Source of the DNA: Caproicibacterium argilliputei
GTDB taxonomy: Bacteria > Bacillota > Clostridia > Oscillospirales > Acutalibacteraceae
Reading direction: 5' to 3'
DNA: 64,000 bases
NCBI RefSeq assembly: GCF_029211325.2
Contig: NZ_CP135996.1
Location: 248,001-312,000 of the forward strand
Positions 34,417 through 44,430 of this stretch are shown one piece after another (positions within the stretch are counted from its first letter, which is position 1; every line of letters begins with the position of its first letter). The notes under the pieces are model-generated. The model was not told where the DNA came from, searched no databases, and was given only the letters and a program-made list of their open reading frames with translations. The position numbers and the translations under genes were made by a program.

Positions 34417-35901
34417 ATGAATGCTTCGAAAATTTCAAAACGATGGCTGCTGAACTCTTTAGGCATGATTCTGGCGATTTTGATTACGCTGATTGTGATT
34501 CTGTCCCTCACGGTGCGCAGCTATACGTACAATGGTATTCAAACCGCAATCGACTCCAGAAGCGAAGAACTGACCAATGTATTTGCCAATTACGGCCGCC
34601 GCTCCCCCGCGGAGTTTAATAAGGCGGCGCGCCAGTATGTGGAAAACTTTCCGAATAAGGAGAGCATGGAGCTGATGGTTTTTAACAACCGTGGCAAGGT
34701 CATGAACACCAGCTTGGGTTTTGCACCGGACGAAAAGGAAGTTATGCCGGATTATGAGGCCGCCCTGCAGAGCAAAAACGGCTACGGCACCTGGACCGGA
34801 AAGCTTTCCAGCGGGGAGCGGGTTATGGCGGTTACGCGCGTGCTGCGCAGCGACACCGGCAATCTGGTGGGCGGCATCCGCTATGTGGTTTCCCTCTCTG
34901 CGGCGGATTGGCAGATTCTGCTGCTTGTGCTGATGATGGTCGCGGTGGGACTGGTGGTGGTCGCACTGGTGCTGCTTTCCAGCCGCTATTTCATGCGCAG
35001 CATTCTGCTGCCGATTCAGGAGATTGGCAGCACGGCAAAGCGGATTGCGCAGGGGGACTTTAACGCCCGCATTGAAAATATCCGGCAGGACGACGAAATC
35101 GGCGAACTCTGTGAAACCATCAATGACATGGCCAAAGAACTGGACACCGCTGAGCGGATGAAAAACGACTTCATTTCCTCGGTTTCCCATGAGCTGCGCA
35201 CGCCGCTGACCGCTATTAAGGGCTGGGGTGAAACCCTGCAGGGCGGCGGCCTTTCTCCGGAAAGTTTTAATAAGGGTATGGATGTGATTATCCGCGAAAC
35301 CGAGCGGCTTTCTAGCATGGTGGAGGAGCTTCTGGACTTTTCACGGATGCAGTCCGGCCGCATGACGCTCACGATGGACCGCATTGACATCCTTGCCGAA
35401 CTCGGCGAGGCGGTGTATATGTTCAGCGAGCGCGCTAAAAACGAGGGCAAATTCCTGCTGTATGCGGAGCCGGCAATGCTTTCGCCGGTGCTGGGCGACG
35501 TGAACCGCCTGCGGCAGGTGTTTGTGAATATTTTGGACAATGCTTTGAAATATACCGACCGCGGCGGTACCATTAACGTGGCGGCAAACGAGGCGGAGGG
35601 CTTCATTCAGGTCACCATCGGTGATGACGGCTGCGGCATTCCCGAAAAACATCTGCCCAATGTGAAAAAGAAATTTTACAAAGCAAACCAGACGGTGCGC
35701 GGTTCCGGCATCGGGCTTGCACTGGCGGATGAGATTATGACGCTGCATTCCGGCAGCTTGGATATTGAAAGCCAGGAGGGCGTCGGCACCGTGGTGACCA
35801 TCACCATCCCCACCATTCAGAAGCTGCGCGACCATCTGGAAGAAGAACACGAAAAGAAACAGTTGGAAGAAAGGAAAGCGAATGACGACTCAGCAACCTA
35901 A
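34417..35901 (+). CDS. Sensor histidine kinase
   Basis: A 494-residue membrane kinase. Helix 1 about 12-33, extracytoplasmic sensor 34-165, helix 2 about 166-188, HAMP to about 243, HisKA with His258 in SHELRTPLTAIKGW, then HATPase with N-box NILDNALKYTD and DDGCGIP/GSGIGLAL. The ATG at 34417 follows AGGAGG. It overlaps the DUF1385 gene by 20 bp. This kinase-regulator pair resembles envelope-stress systems (PhoR/WalK-like layout without PAS). Confidence 0.94.
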   Translation: MNASKISKRWLLNSLGMILAILITLIVILSLTVRSYTYNGIQTAIDSRSEELTNVFANYGRRSPAEFNKAARQYVENFPNKESMELMVFNNRGKVMNTSLGFAPDEKEVMPDYEAALQSKNGYGTWTGKLSSGERVMAVTRVLRSDTGNLVGGIRYVVSLSAADWQILLLVLMMVAVGLVVVALVLLSSRYFMRSILLPIQEIGSTAKRIAQGDFNARIENIRQDDEIGELCETINDMAKELDTAERMKNDFISSVSHELRTPLTAIKGWGETLQGGGLSPESFNKGMDVIIRETERLSSMVEELLDFSRMQSGRMTLTMDRIDILAELGEAVYMFSERAKNEGKFLLYAEPAMLSPVLGDVNRLRQVFVNILDNALKYTDRGGTINVAANEAEGFIQVTIGDDGCGIPEKHLPNVKKKFYKANQTVRGSGIGLALADEIMTLHSGSLDIESQEGVGTVVTITIPTIQKLRDHLEEEHEKKQLEERKANDDSAT

Positions 35902-36844
35902 AAAGTGCATTACGTCGATTGGCGGGCAGGCACTGATTGAGGGCATCCTGATGCGCGGGCCGAAGCGGATTGAAGTTGCGGTGCGCACGCCGGACGGCTC
36001 CATAGATTCGGAGGAGCTGCGGTATGTTCCCCTGTGGAACCGCTATAAGATTCTGCGCCTGCCGCTGCTGCGCGGGGTTTCCTCTTTTATTGACAGCTTA
36101 GTGATGAGCAGCAAAGCACTCAATATGGCAACCGAAAAGTCGGGCATGGCCGACTTGGATAGTGAGGAAAGCGAAAGCAAGTTTGACCAGTGGCTTGACC
36201 GTCACCTGGGCGACAAGCTCGGCGGTGTCGTGATGGCAATTGGTTCGGTACTCGGCGTGGCGCTGGCGCTGCTGTTGTTTTTCATTGTGCCGACCGCGCT
36301 GTACAATCTGCTCACACAGACAGCTGGCCCGGCTGCGGCGGCGTGGCGCAGCCCCTTTGAGGGGGTGCTGCGGCTGTTAATTTTCATTTTGTACATGGGC
36401 TTAATTGGCTACCAGACAGACGTGAAGCGGATGTTTCAGTATCACGGTGCCGAACATAAGACAATTTTCTGCTATGAAGCGGGCTTGCCGCTGACGGTGG
36501 AAAATGTGAAAAAGCAGGGGCGCTTTCACCCGCGCTGCGGGACAAGCTTCATGGTGCTGATGATTTTAATCGGCGTGTTCGTGGGCATTTTCATTCCGTT
36601 TTCCAATCCGTTTCTGCGCACATTTGTGAAGCTGCTGTGCATTCCGCTGGTCATGGGGCTGGGGTATGAGCTGATTCGCTACTGCGGGCGGCACGAAAAC
36701 CGGCTGACGCGTGTAATCGCCGCGCCCGGGCTGTGGATGCAGCGGCTTACCGTCAAGGAGCCAGATGACAGCATGATGGAAGTGGCGATTGCCGCCATGC
36801 AGACGGTAATTCCGGAAAACGGGGAGGACAGAATCGTAGCATGA
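35882..36844 (+). CDS. DUF1385 membrane protein
   Basis: A 320-residue protein of the DUF1385 family, with the N-terminal family motif GGQALIEGILMRGP. Membrane helices lie at about 110-140, 155-180 and 220-265, between which comes the conserved YHGAEHKTIFCYE, whose His/Glu/His pattern suggests metal binding. Family role is unknown. Coupling to prmC (4-bp overlap, ATGA) is common in Clostridia. Its overlap with the kinase gene puts it in the two-component operon as well. Confidence 0.9.
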   Translation: MTTQQPKKCITSIGGQALIEGILMRGPKRIEVAVRTPDGSIDSEELRYVPLWNRYKILRLPLLRGVSSFIDSLVMSSKALNMATEKSGMADLDSEESESKFDQWLDRHLGDKLGGVVMAIGSVLGVALALLLFFIVPTALYNLLTQTAGPAAAAWRSPFEGVLRLLIFILYMGLIGYQTDVKRMFQYHGAEHKTIFCYEAGLPLTVENVKKQGRFHPRCGTSFMVLMILIGVFVGIFIPFSNPFLRTFVKLLCIPLVMGLGYELIRYCGRHENRLTRVIAAPGLWMQRLTVKEPDDSMMEVAIAAMQTVIPENGEDRIVA

Positions 36845-37695
36845 CAAAAGAGCAGGCGTATCTGCAGGCGAAAAAGACATTGCGGCAGGCAGGCAAGGAA
36901 AGTCCTGCCTTTGACGCGGTCTGTCTGTGCAGGAAAGTGTTCGGGCTGGACCGCGCCGGCTTGGCGGTACACGGGCAGGAAGCGGCGCCGGACGCAGACG
37001 CGCGGGAACTACAGCGGCTCGCGGCGCTGCGCGCCGGGGGAGAACCGCTGCAGTACCTGCTTGGTGTGTGGCCGTTTCTGGAACTGGAACTTGCGGTCGG
37101 CGAAGGCGTGCTCTGCCCGCGTGAAGAAACGGAACTGCTGGTGCGCACAGCGGCACAGCGGCTGCCGCAGGGCGGCCGGGTTTTGGATTTGTGTGCGGGC
37201 AGCGGGGCGGTTGGCTTGGGGCTTGCAAGCCTGCGACCGGATTTGACGGTGTTCTGTGGGGAAAAGTTTGACGGTGCGCTGCGCTACCTGCGAGAAAACT
37301 GCTGTAAGTACGCAAATTTGCATGTGCAGCCGCTGCAGCTGGACGCGTTTTCCACTGAGGATGCGGCTGCCTGTGGAAAACTGGATGGCTTTCTGTGCAA
37401 CCCGCCATATGTAGAGGAAAACGAAATTCCGCAGCTGCAGCCGGAGTTGCACTTCGAGCCGGAAACCGCACTGGACGGCGGAGAGGACGGCTTGCGGTTT
37501 TACCGCGCCATCGCGCAGATTTGGGTGCCGCAGGTCAAGCCGGGCGGACTTTGTGCGGTGGAAATCGGCGAAAGCCAGGCAGCCTCGGTTTCCGGGCTGT
37601 TTCAGAGCGCGGGTCTTCGCGATGTGGCGGTGTGCAGGGATTTCAATGCCTTTGACCGCGTGGTGTATGGCTTTCGCGGCGAAAAACTTGTTTGA
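36841..37695 (+). CDS. prmC: Release factor glutamine N5-methyltransferase
   Basis: A 284-residue class I methyltransferase that methylates the Gln of the GGQ loop in RF1/RF2. SAM loop [14 protein letters not shown] (about 116-129) and catalytic NPPY (187-190) are present; the N-terminal helical domain for RF binding is included (REETELL at 94-100 is the usual PREETE site). The acidic residue that follows SAM-binding strand 2 sits in CGEKFDGAL. Last gene of the operon; a terminator follows. Confidence 0.92.
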   Translation: MTKEQAYLQAKKTLRQAGKESPAFDAVCLCRKVFGLDRAGLAVHGQEAAPDADARELQRLAALRAGGEPLQYLLGVWPFLELELAVGEGVLCPREETELLVRTAAQRLPQGGRVLDLCAGSGAVGLGLASLRPDLTVFCGEKFDGALRYLRENCCKYANLHVQPLQLDAFSTEDAAACGKLDGFLCNPPYVEENEIPQLQPELHFEPETALDGGEDGLRFYRAIAQIWVPQVKPGGLCAVEIGESQAASVSGLFQSAGLRDVAVCRDFNAFDRVVYGFRGEKLV

Positions 37696-37732
37696 CTGCC
37701 GGGAAATGCGGCATTTGTACGAATTGGGGCAA

Positions 37733-37759
37733 GGCAAGGCTTACACCTTGCCTTTTTTT
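37733..37759 (+). terminator. Terminator after prmC
   Basis: GGCAAGG (37733-37739) / CCTTGCC (37746-37752) with a CTTACA loop and T7 directly after. Confidence 0.93.
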
Positions 37760-37976
37760 GCAAGCCGCAGGGTCGAAGTGTCACACAGCCTGCCGGTACG
37801 GCTCGAAGCAACCGCGCGTTTTTTGCCGCATTCGTGCGGCAGGGGAAAGCCCTTGCCGCCCTGCCGGGCGGCTTTGGCAGGGTACCGTGGGAAATGGCGT
37901 GGGCACAAAGGTCGGATGGGAGAAAATACTGGGGCTTCCCCCAATATTTTAGCGGCGAAAATCTCTTGCAAAATTT
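37760..37976. other. GC-rich hairpin-dense region before recA
   Basis: No gene recognised. On the + strand it holds a UUCG-loop hairpin GCCGCA-TTCG-TGCGGC (37825-37840), a GGCAGGG/CCCTTGCC pairing and a GCCGCC/GGCGGC pairing (to about 37875), then a TGGGG-CTTC-CCCCA hairpin (37930-37943) flanked by AAAATA/TATTTT. The last resembles a terminator. The open frame that crosses into recA is an extension without ribosome site. Confidence 0.4.
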
Positions 37977-37990
37977 CAAACAAACGTTCA
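37977..37990. promoter_or_regulatory. LexA (SOS) box of recA
   Basis: CAAAC-AAAC-GTTCA matches the Firmicutes SOS consensus CGAAC-N4-GTTCG at 8 of 10 fixed positions. It lies 6 bp upstream of the recA -35 element. LexA control of recA is well known in Gram-positive bacteria. Confidence 0.7.
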
Positions 37991-37996
37991 AGTATA

Positions 37997-38025
37997 TTGC
38001 TTTTTTCCGCTGATTACAGTATACT
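37997..38025 (+). promoter_or_regulatory. recA promoter
   Basis: TTGCTT (37997-38002), 17-bp spacer, TATACT (38020-38025). The leader to the recA ATG is about 110 nt. Confidence 0.75.
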
Positions 38026-38140
38026 TAAACTGGAATTGCGGCAGAGACAGCAAAGAAGCGGTGCTCTGCCGTTTTACAGCACATTGGAAAAAACGCGGGC
38101 CGGCGGGCGAAAAGCCGGACTTTTCAGGAGGAATCCATTT

Positions 38141-39334
<1,194 letters not shown>

Positions 39335-39361
39335 AAAATAGACCAAGGGGGCGTGTGCGCG

Positions 39362-39979
39362 GTGGAACTGACGGCGGCGGAACCGCGGCGGCACAGCATG
39401 ACGGCGCTGTTTCTGGATGGAGAGTACGCGGTGAGCGTGGATACCGAAACGCTGCTGCAGGCCGGCTGGAAGCCGGGGCAAGATGTTACCGACGAGGAAC
39501 TGCACGAACTGCTGCAGCAGTCGGATGCACACCGTGCGCGCGAAAAGGCGCTGTATCTGCTGGAGCACCGCAGCCACTCAAAAAAAGAACTGGAGCAGAA
39601 AATTGCCCGCACGGTATCACCAGAGGCGGCACAGGTCGCCGCACAGAAAATGGAGGACCTCGGTCTGGTGGATGATGAGGACTACGCCCAGCGTTTTGCG
39701 CGCGAACTGTACCGTAAGGGCTGCGCCAAACGGCGCGTTTGCTATGAACTGGCGCATAAGGGCATCGCGCCGGAAATCGTGCAGCAGGCCGCAGATGACA
39801 ACGAGCCGGAGACGCAGCAGGCGATTCTGCGGATTCTGCAGAAAAAGTACCGCGACCTTTCCGATGAGAAAAGCCAGCGGCGGGCTTCGGCGGCTTTGCA
39901 GCGGCTGGGCTACGGTTATGACGAGATTCGCGCCGCGCTGCGCCGATACAATACAAATGAGGATGAATGGAATGGCTGA
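39362..39979 (+). CDS. recX: RecX regulatory protein
   Basis: About 205 residues of three-helix RecX repeats: ALYLLEHRSHSKKELEQKIA, then LVDDEDYAQRFARELYRKGC and a third LQRLGYGYDEIRAALRRY. It caps and limits RecA filaments. GTG at 39362 has AAGGGGG ten bases upstream; a GTG at 39353 is too close to it. The 3' end overlaps the start of rimO by 8 bp. Confidence 0.9.
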   Translation: MELTAAEPRRHSMTALFLDGEYAVSVDTETLLQAGWKPGQDVTDEELHELLQQSDAHRAREKALYLLEHRSHSKKELEQKIARTVSPEAAQVAAQKMEDLGLVDDEDYAQRFARELYRKGCAKRRVCYELAHKGIAPEIVQQAADDNEPETQQAILRILQKKYRDLSDEKSQRRASAALQRLGYGYDEIRAALRRYNTNEDEWNG

Positions 39980-41327
39980 ATCAGTAGGATTAGTGAACCT
40001 GGGCTGCGCAAAAAACCAGGTGGACGGAGAACGGATGCTGGCGTCGCTGGAAAGCGCAGGCTGGGAAGTAAAGGACGATGCCGCGCTTGCGGATGTTGCA
40101 ATTGTGAATACCTGCGGCTTTATCCAGAGTGCCAAACAGGAGAGTATCGACGAGATTTTGGAGCTTGCCCGCCTCAAAAAAGAGGGGCACCTCAAGGCCA
40201 TCGTTGTCACCGGCTGCCTTGCGGAGCGCTACCGCAGTGAAATTATGCAGCAGCTGCCGGAATGCGACGCAGTTTGCGGCATTGGTGCGGACGCGGACAT
40301 CAACTACATCTGCCGTGCGGCATTGGCGGGTGCGCGGCCGGAGGCTTTTCCGGAGAAGGAAAAGCTGCCGCTCTGCGGCGAGCGCAAACTGCTGACCCCC
40401 AGCTTCTTTGCCTACCTCAAAATTGCAGAGGGCTGCGACAACCGCTGCAGCTACTGTGCCATTCCCATGATTCGCGGCAGGTACCGCAGCCGCACCATGG
40501 AGGACATTGAAGCCGAAGCGCGCAAGCTGGTGCAAAACGGTGCCAAGGAACTGATTTTAATCGCGCAGGATACCACCAAATACGGCTGGGACCTTTACGA
40601 CCACAAACTGATGCTGCCGCAGCTGCTGCGCCGCCTGTGCAAAATTGACGGGCTGGTCTGGATTCGGATGCTCTACTGCTACCCGGACTATATGACCGAT
40701 GAGCTGCTGGACGTGATGGCGTCCGAGCCAAAGGTGCTCAAGTACATTGACCTGCCGCTGCAGCACTGCAGCCAGTCCATTTTAAAGGCCATGCGCCGCT
40801 GGGGCAGCCGCGAGGAGCTGACAAAGCTGATTGCGCATATCCGTGAAAAAGTGCCGGGCGTTACGCTGCGCACCACGCTGATTACCGGCTTTCCCGGAGA
40901 AACGGAAGCGGACTTTACCGCGCTTTGCGAATTTGTCAAGGAAATGAAATTTGACCGCATGGGCTGCTTTGCTTACTCGCAGGAAGAGGGCACCGCCGCC
41001 GCGGAAATGCCGAACCAGATTGATGAAGATGTCAAGCAGCGCCGTATGGAACTGATTATGGAAGGGCAGATGGATCGCGACCAGACCGCCGGTGAGGCGA
41101 TGGCGGGGCAGGTGCAGACAGTGCTGTGTGAGGGCTGGGATCGCTACGCGGAGTGCTGGTTTGGCCGCACCGCGGCGCAGGCGCCGGATGATATTGACGG
41201 AAAAGTGTATTTCACCGTACCCACCGGCGCTCAAAAGCCGGTTATGGGTACCTTTGTGCAGGTAAAGATTACAGAGTGTATGGATGGAGACCTGATTGGA
41301 GAACTTTGTCCGTCAAAGGGGGCATAA
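39972..41327 (+). CDS. rimO: Ribosomal protein S12 methylthiotransferase
   Basis: A 451-residue radical SAM methylthiotransferase that modifies Asp of ribosomal protein S12. The N-terminal UPF0004 cluster cysteines are Cys12, Cys48 and Cys82; the radical SAM cluster is Cys155/Cys159/Cys162 in EGCDNRCSYCAIP. A C-terminal TRAM domain follows from about 385. The start VGLVNLGCAKNQVDGE distinguishes RimO from the tRNA enzyme MiaB. GAGG precedes the ATG; an ATG three codons upstream is also possible. Confidence 0.94.
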   Translation: MAESVGLVNLGCAKNQVDGERMLASLESAGWEVKDDAALADVAIVNTCGFIQSAKQESIDEILELARLKKEGHLKAIVVTGCLAERYRSEIMQQLPECDAVCGIGADADINYICRAALAGARPEAFPEKEKLPLCGERKLLTPSFFAYLKIAEGCDNRCSYCAIPMIRGRYRSRTMEDIEAEARKLVQNGAKELILIAQDTTKYGWDLYDHKLMLPQLLRRLCKIDGLVWIRMLYCYPDYMTDELLDVMASEPKVLKYIDLPLQHCSQSILKAMRRWGSREELTKLIAHIREKVPGVTLRTTLITGFPGETEADFTALCEFVKEMKFDRMGCFAYSQEEGTAAAEMPNQIDEDVKQRRMELIMEGQMDRDQTAGEAMAGQVQTVLCEGWDRYAECWFGRTAAQAPDDIDGKVYFTVPTGAQKPVMGTFVQVKITECMDGDLIGELCPSKGA

Positions 41328-41333
41328 ACAAAC

Positions 41334-41903
41334 ATGAATTTGCCCAATAAACTGTCGCTGCTGCGTATCCTTCTGGTGCCGGTGTTTGCGGCGTTTTTGC
41401 TGGCTTCTTCCGTACAGGGGCACTTTCTGTGGGCGTTGGTGCTGTTTGCAGTGGCTTCCTACACCGACCACCTGGACGGAAAAATTGCCCGCCAGCGCAA
41501 CATGATTACGACCTTCGGGCAGTTTTTGGACCCGCTTGCGGATAAGGTGCTGGTTATGACGGCGCTCATCTGCTTTGCGAGCATGGGGCTTTGTAATATC
41601 TGGTTTGTACTCATCATTATGCTGCGGGAATTTGCAGTGACCTCCCTTCGGCTGGTGGCAGTAGAGTCCGGCAAGGTGATCGCCGCAAACAAATGGGGCA
41701 AGACCAAAACGGTGTCGCAGATGATTGCGGTGATGGTTGTGCTGATTTTGCAGAGCGTGCAGGAGCTTGCCGGCACAGGTGCTGCCGCAGGTGCGTTTTT
41801 GCTGGTTGGCAATCTGTTTGTGGGCATTTCGTGCTTGCTGACGATTGTCAGCGGTGTGGTGTACATTCGGCAGAACTACCAGGTGATCAGCACCATGAAG
41901 TAA
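41334..41903 (+). CDS. pgsA: CDP-diacylglycerol-glycerol-3-phosphate 3-phosphatidyltransferase
   Basis: A 189-residue membrane enzyme for phosphatidylglycerolphosphate synthesis. The CDP-alcohol phosphotransferase motif D-x2-DG-x2-AR-x8-G-x3-D-x3-D is complete: TDHLDGKIARQRN continues to GQFLDPLADK. About five membrane helices. Starts 7 bp after rimO, so it belongs to the recA-recX-rimO-pgsA run, an order common in Clostridia. Confidence 0.95.
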   Translation: MNLPNKLSLLRILLVPVFAAFLLASSVQGHFLWALVLFAVASYTDHLDGKIARQRNMITTFGQFLDPLADKVLVMTALICFASMGLCNIWFVLIIMLREFAVTSLRLVAVESGKVIAANKWGKTKTVSQMIAVMVVLILQSVQELAGTGAAAGAFLLVGNLFVGISCLLTIVSGVVYIRQNYQVISTMK

Positions 41904-41912
41904 AACCGGCAG

Positions 41913-41941
41913 TTGACTTTTTAAAACCGGAAACATATAAT
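41913..41941 (+). promoter_or_regulatory. Promoter of the T-box/cysE/cysS operon
   Basis: TTGACT (41913-41918), 17-bp spacer, TATAAT (41936-41941). It starts 10 bp after the pgsA stop, and transcription should begin near 41949, the start of the T-box leader. Confidence 0.88.
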
Positions 41942-41948
41942 AAATCTA

Positions 41949-42191
41949 TATCCAAGTATAAAATGCGATGAACGGAAAAAGTAGCGCGGCGGCAGCGGCA
42001 GAGAGAAAGCACCAGAGGCTGAAAGTGCTTTTCGCAGAAACCGTGCGAAGAATGCGTCCGGGAGCAGGCAGGGGGGAAATCCCTGCACGGCGGGAGCCGT
42101 TATCCTCCATTGAGCAAGAAACCGGAGTGGAACCGCGGAATTTTTCGCCTCCGTCTGTATGGGCAGCGTCCTGTACAGACGGGGGCTTTTT
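41949..42191 (+). promoter_or_regulatory. T-box riboswitch, tRNA-Cys specific
   Basis: The T-box sequence GGAGTGGAACCGCGG (42124-42138) is clear. Stem I shows AGTA near 41980, GAGAGAAAGC and GGCTGAAAGTGC, and the specifier loop reads GAATGC with TGC (Cys) at 42053-42055. The variable base in TGGA is A, which pairs with the U73 discriminator of tRNA-Cys. A terminator follows: GCCTCCGTCTGTA (42147-42159) / TACAGACGGGGGC (42174-42186) then T5. Uncharged tRNA-Cys would favour antitermination and turn on cysE and cysS. Confidence 0.95.
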
Positions 42192-42233
42192 CGTTTCTCC
42201 GGTTCTGCGTGTGCGAAAACAAGGAGTGTTACC

Positions 42234-42929
42234 ATGTTTTGCAGACTGAAAGAGGAGATTGACTCCATCATGGAGCGGGACCCGGCCGCGCGAAGCCGGC
42301 TGGAGGTTTATTTTCTGTACAGTGGATTTAAAGCGGTGCGCAGCTACCGGCGGGCGCACTGGCTTTTGGAAAAAGGGCATCCGTTTTTGGCGCGGTGGGT
42401 CAGTCAGCGTGCACGGCACAAAACCGGCATTGAAATTCACCCCGGTGCGAAAATTGGCAAGGGGTTGTTCATTGACCACGGCATGGGTGTTGTGATTGGC
42501 GAAACCACGGAAATCGGCGATTACTGTACACTGTACCAGGGGGTAACCTTGGGTGGAACCGGAAAAGATAAGGGAAAGCGCCACCCTACTTTGGGCAACA
42601 ATGTGCTGGTGGGTTCCGGGGCAAAAATCCTGGGGCCGATGAAAATCGGCGACAACGCGCGCATCGCCGCGGGCGCGGTTGTGCTGGATGAAGTGCCTGC
42701 CAATGCCACCGCCGTCGGCGTGCCGGCGCGCGTGGTGCGGATCAACGGTGTCCGACCCGACAACCTGGATCAGGTGCACGTGACCGACCCGGTTGCACAG
42801 GAGCTTTGCCGCATGAATCAAATGCTGGAGCGCATGGAAAAGAAGCTGGGTGCACAGCAGGCTGCCGACGACCGGCAGTACGAAGAGGCGTTTGACCGGC
42901 AAAACGCGCGGTATACAGCCGGAAAATGA
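42234..42929 (+). CDS. cysE: Serine O-acetyltransferase
   Basis: A 231-residue CysE that makes O-acetylserine from serine and acetyl-CoA. The left-handed beta-helix hexapeptides run through IEIHPGAKIGKGLFIDHGMG and GDYCTLYQGVTLGGTGKDKG; catalytic His lies in IDHGMG and Asp/His in the preceding helix region, KRHPTLGNN follows. The short N-terminal helical region matches the Gram-positive form. ATG at 42234 follows AAGGAG. Controlled by the Cys T-box. Confidence 0.94.
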   Translation: MFCRLKEEIDSIMERDPAARSRLEVYFLYSGFKAVRSYRRAHWLLEKGHPFLARWVSQRARHKTGIEIHPGAKIGKGLFIDHGMGVVIGETTEIGDYCTLYQGVTLGGTGKDKGKRHPTLGNNVLVGSGAKILGPMKIGDNARIAAGAVVLDEVPANATAVGVPARVVRINGVRPDNLDQVHVTDPVAQELCRMNQMLERMEKKLGAQQAADDRQYEEAFDRQNARYTAGK

Positions 42930-42954
42930 AAATCAGCAGGAGGATAAAACGTCC

Positions 42955-44376
42955 ATGAAACTGTATAATACCCTTTCCCGTCAGAAAGAAGAATTCGTGC
43001 CGATGGTACCGAAGCAGGCAAAAATTTATGCCTGCGGTCCCACGGTGTATAATTTCATTCATATCGGCAATGCCAGACCGATGTGCGTGTTTGACGTGTT
43101 GCGCCGGTATCTGGAGTACCGCGGCTATGCCGTTACGTTTGTGCAAAATTTCACCGACATTGACGACAAAATCATCAACCGCGCAAACGAGGAGGGCACC
43201 GACTACCTAACCATCAGCCGCCGCTACATGGAGGAATACAAAAAGGACGCTGCGGGGTTGAATGTGCGTCCTGCAACGGTGCACCCGCTGGCGACGGAAA
43301 ATATCGAGGGCATTCAGGAGATTATTTCCACGCTGCTTGAAAAAGGGTATGCCTATGCAGTGGAAAACGGCGACGTTTATTTTCGCACGCGCAAAGACAA
43401 AGAATACGGCAAGCTGAGCCATCAGCCGTTAGAAGATTTGCAGGCAGGCGCGCGCATTGCCACCGGCGAAATCAAAGAGGATGCAATGGACTTTGCCCTT
43501 TGGAAAGGCGCAAAGCCCGGCGAACCGTACTGGGATTCCCCCTGGGGGCACGGCCGCCCCGGCTGGCATATTGAGTGCTCCGCCATGGTGCGCCGGTACC
43601 TGGGCAAAACCATCGACATCCACTGCGGCGGACAGGATTTGATTTTCCCGCACCATGAAAATGAGATTGCCCAGAGTGAGTGCTGCAATGGTGTACCGTT
43701 TGCGCACTACTGGCTGCACAACGGCTACATCAATGTGGACAACAAAAAGATGAGCAAGAGCCTGCACAATTTCTTTACCGTGCGCGAGGTTGCCGAGCGG
43801 TACGGCTATGAGCCGATTCGGTATCTGATGGTTTCCGCGCATTACCGGATGCCGGTCAATTACAGCGAAGAAATGCTGTCGCAGTGCAAGGCGTCGCTGG
43901 ACCGTCTGTACAACTGCCGCGACAATCTTGCCTTTGTGCGGAAAAACGCACAGCCTGGCAAAAAAGACAGCGATACTGCCGTGAAGGAAAAGCTGGAAGC
44001 CTGCCGCACCGCATTTGAGGCGGCGATGGAGGATGACCTCAATACCCCGAACGCAGTTGCCGCGCTGTTTGAGATGACGAAAGTCATCAACACAGAACTG
44101 GCAGCAGACAAAGCACCCGGCGCGGAGCTTTGCGGGTACGCTTACGATCTGTTCACCGGGTTGGCAGGGATTCTTGGCTTGCTGTACAGCCGCCCGACCG
44201 CCGGAGAAGCGGAACAGGATGGTGAAGCCGCCGAGATTGAAGCGCTCATTGCCAAGCGTGCGCAGGCACGCAAAGAGAAAAACTGGGCGGAGGCTGACCG
44301 AATCCGCGACGAGTTTAAGGCGCGCGGGATTGTACTGGAAGACACGCCGCAGGGTGTTAAGTGGCACAAAGCTTAA
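42955..44376 (+). CDS. cysS: Cysteinyl-tRNA synthetase
   Basis: A 473-residue class I synthetase. Zn ligand Cys27 in YACGPTVYNFIHIGNARP, HIGN at 36-39, WHIECSAM, and KMSKSLHNFF complete the catalytic set. GAGGATAAAA precedes the ATG. It is the second gene of the T-box operon; a terminator follows 12 bp after the stop. Confidence 0.97.
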   Translation: MKLYNTLSRQKEEFVPMVPKQAKIYACGPTVYNFIHIGNARPMCVFDVLRRYLEYRGYAVTFVQNFTDIDDKIINRANEEGTDYLTISRRYMEEYKKDAAGLNVRPATVHPLATENIEGIQEIISTLLEKGYAYAVENGDVYFRTRKDKEYGKLSHQPLEDLQAGARIATGEIKEDAMDFALWKGAKPGEPYWDSPWGHGRPGWHIECSAMVRRYLGKTIDIHCGGQDLIFPHHENEIAQSECCNGVPFAHYWLHNGYINVDNKKMSKSLHNFFTVREVAERYGYEPIRYLMVSAHYRMPVNYSEEMLSQCKASLDRLYNCRDNLAFVRKNAQPGKKDSDTAVKEKLEACRTAFEAAMEDDLNTPNAVAALFEMTKVINTELAADKAPGAELCGYAYDLFTGLAGILGLLYSRPTAGEAEQDGEAAEIEALIAKRAQARKEKNWAEADRIRDEFKARGIVLEDTPQGVKWHKA

Positions 44377-44388
44377 ATTGAAAAGCGC

Positions 44389-44430
44389 AAAAAAGGAAGG
44401 ACGCAGGCATTGCCGCGTCCTTCCTTTTTT
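44389..44430. terminator. Bidirectional terminator between cysS and csoR
   Basis: AAAAAAGGAAGGACGC (44389-44404) pairs perfectly with GCGTCCTTCCTTTTTT (44415-44430); it serves both convergent operons and overlaps the csoR stop region. Confidence 0.95.

Noticed and set aside
37553..38140. Open frame continuous with recA extending it by 196 codons at the N-terminus
   Set aside because: It crosses the end of prmC, its terminator, the SOS box and the recA promoter; RecA homology and AGGAGG begin only at 38141.
41968..42249. 93-codon frame upstream of cysE
   Set aside because: Lies inside the T-box leader; the RNA motifs explain the conservation.
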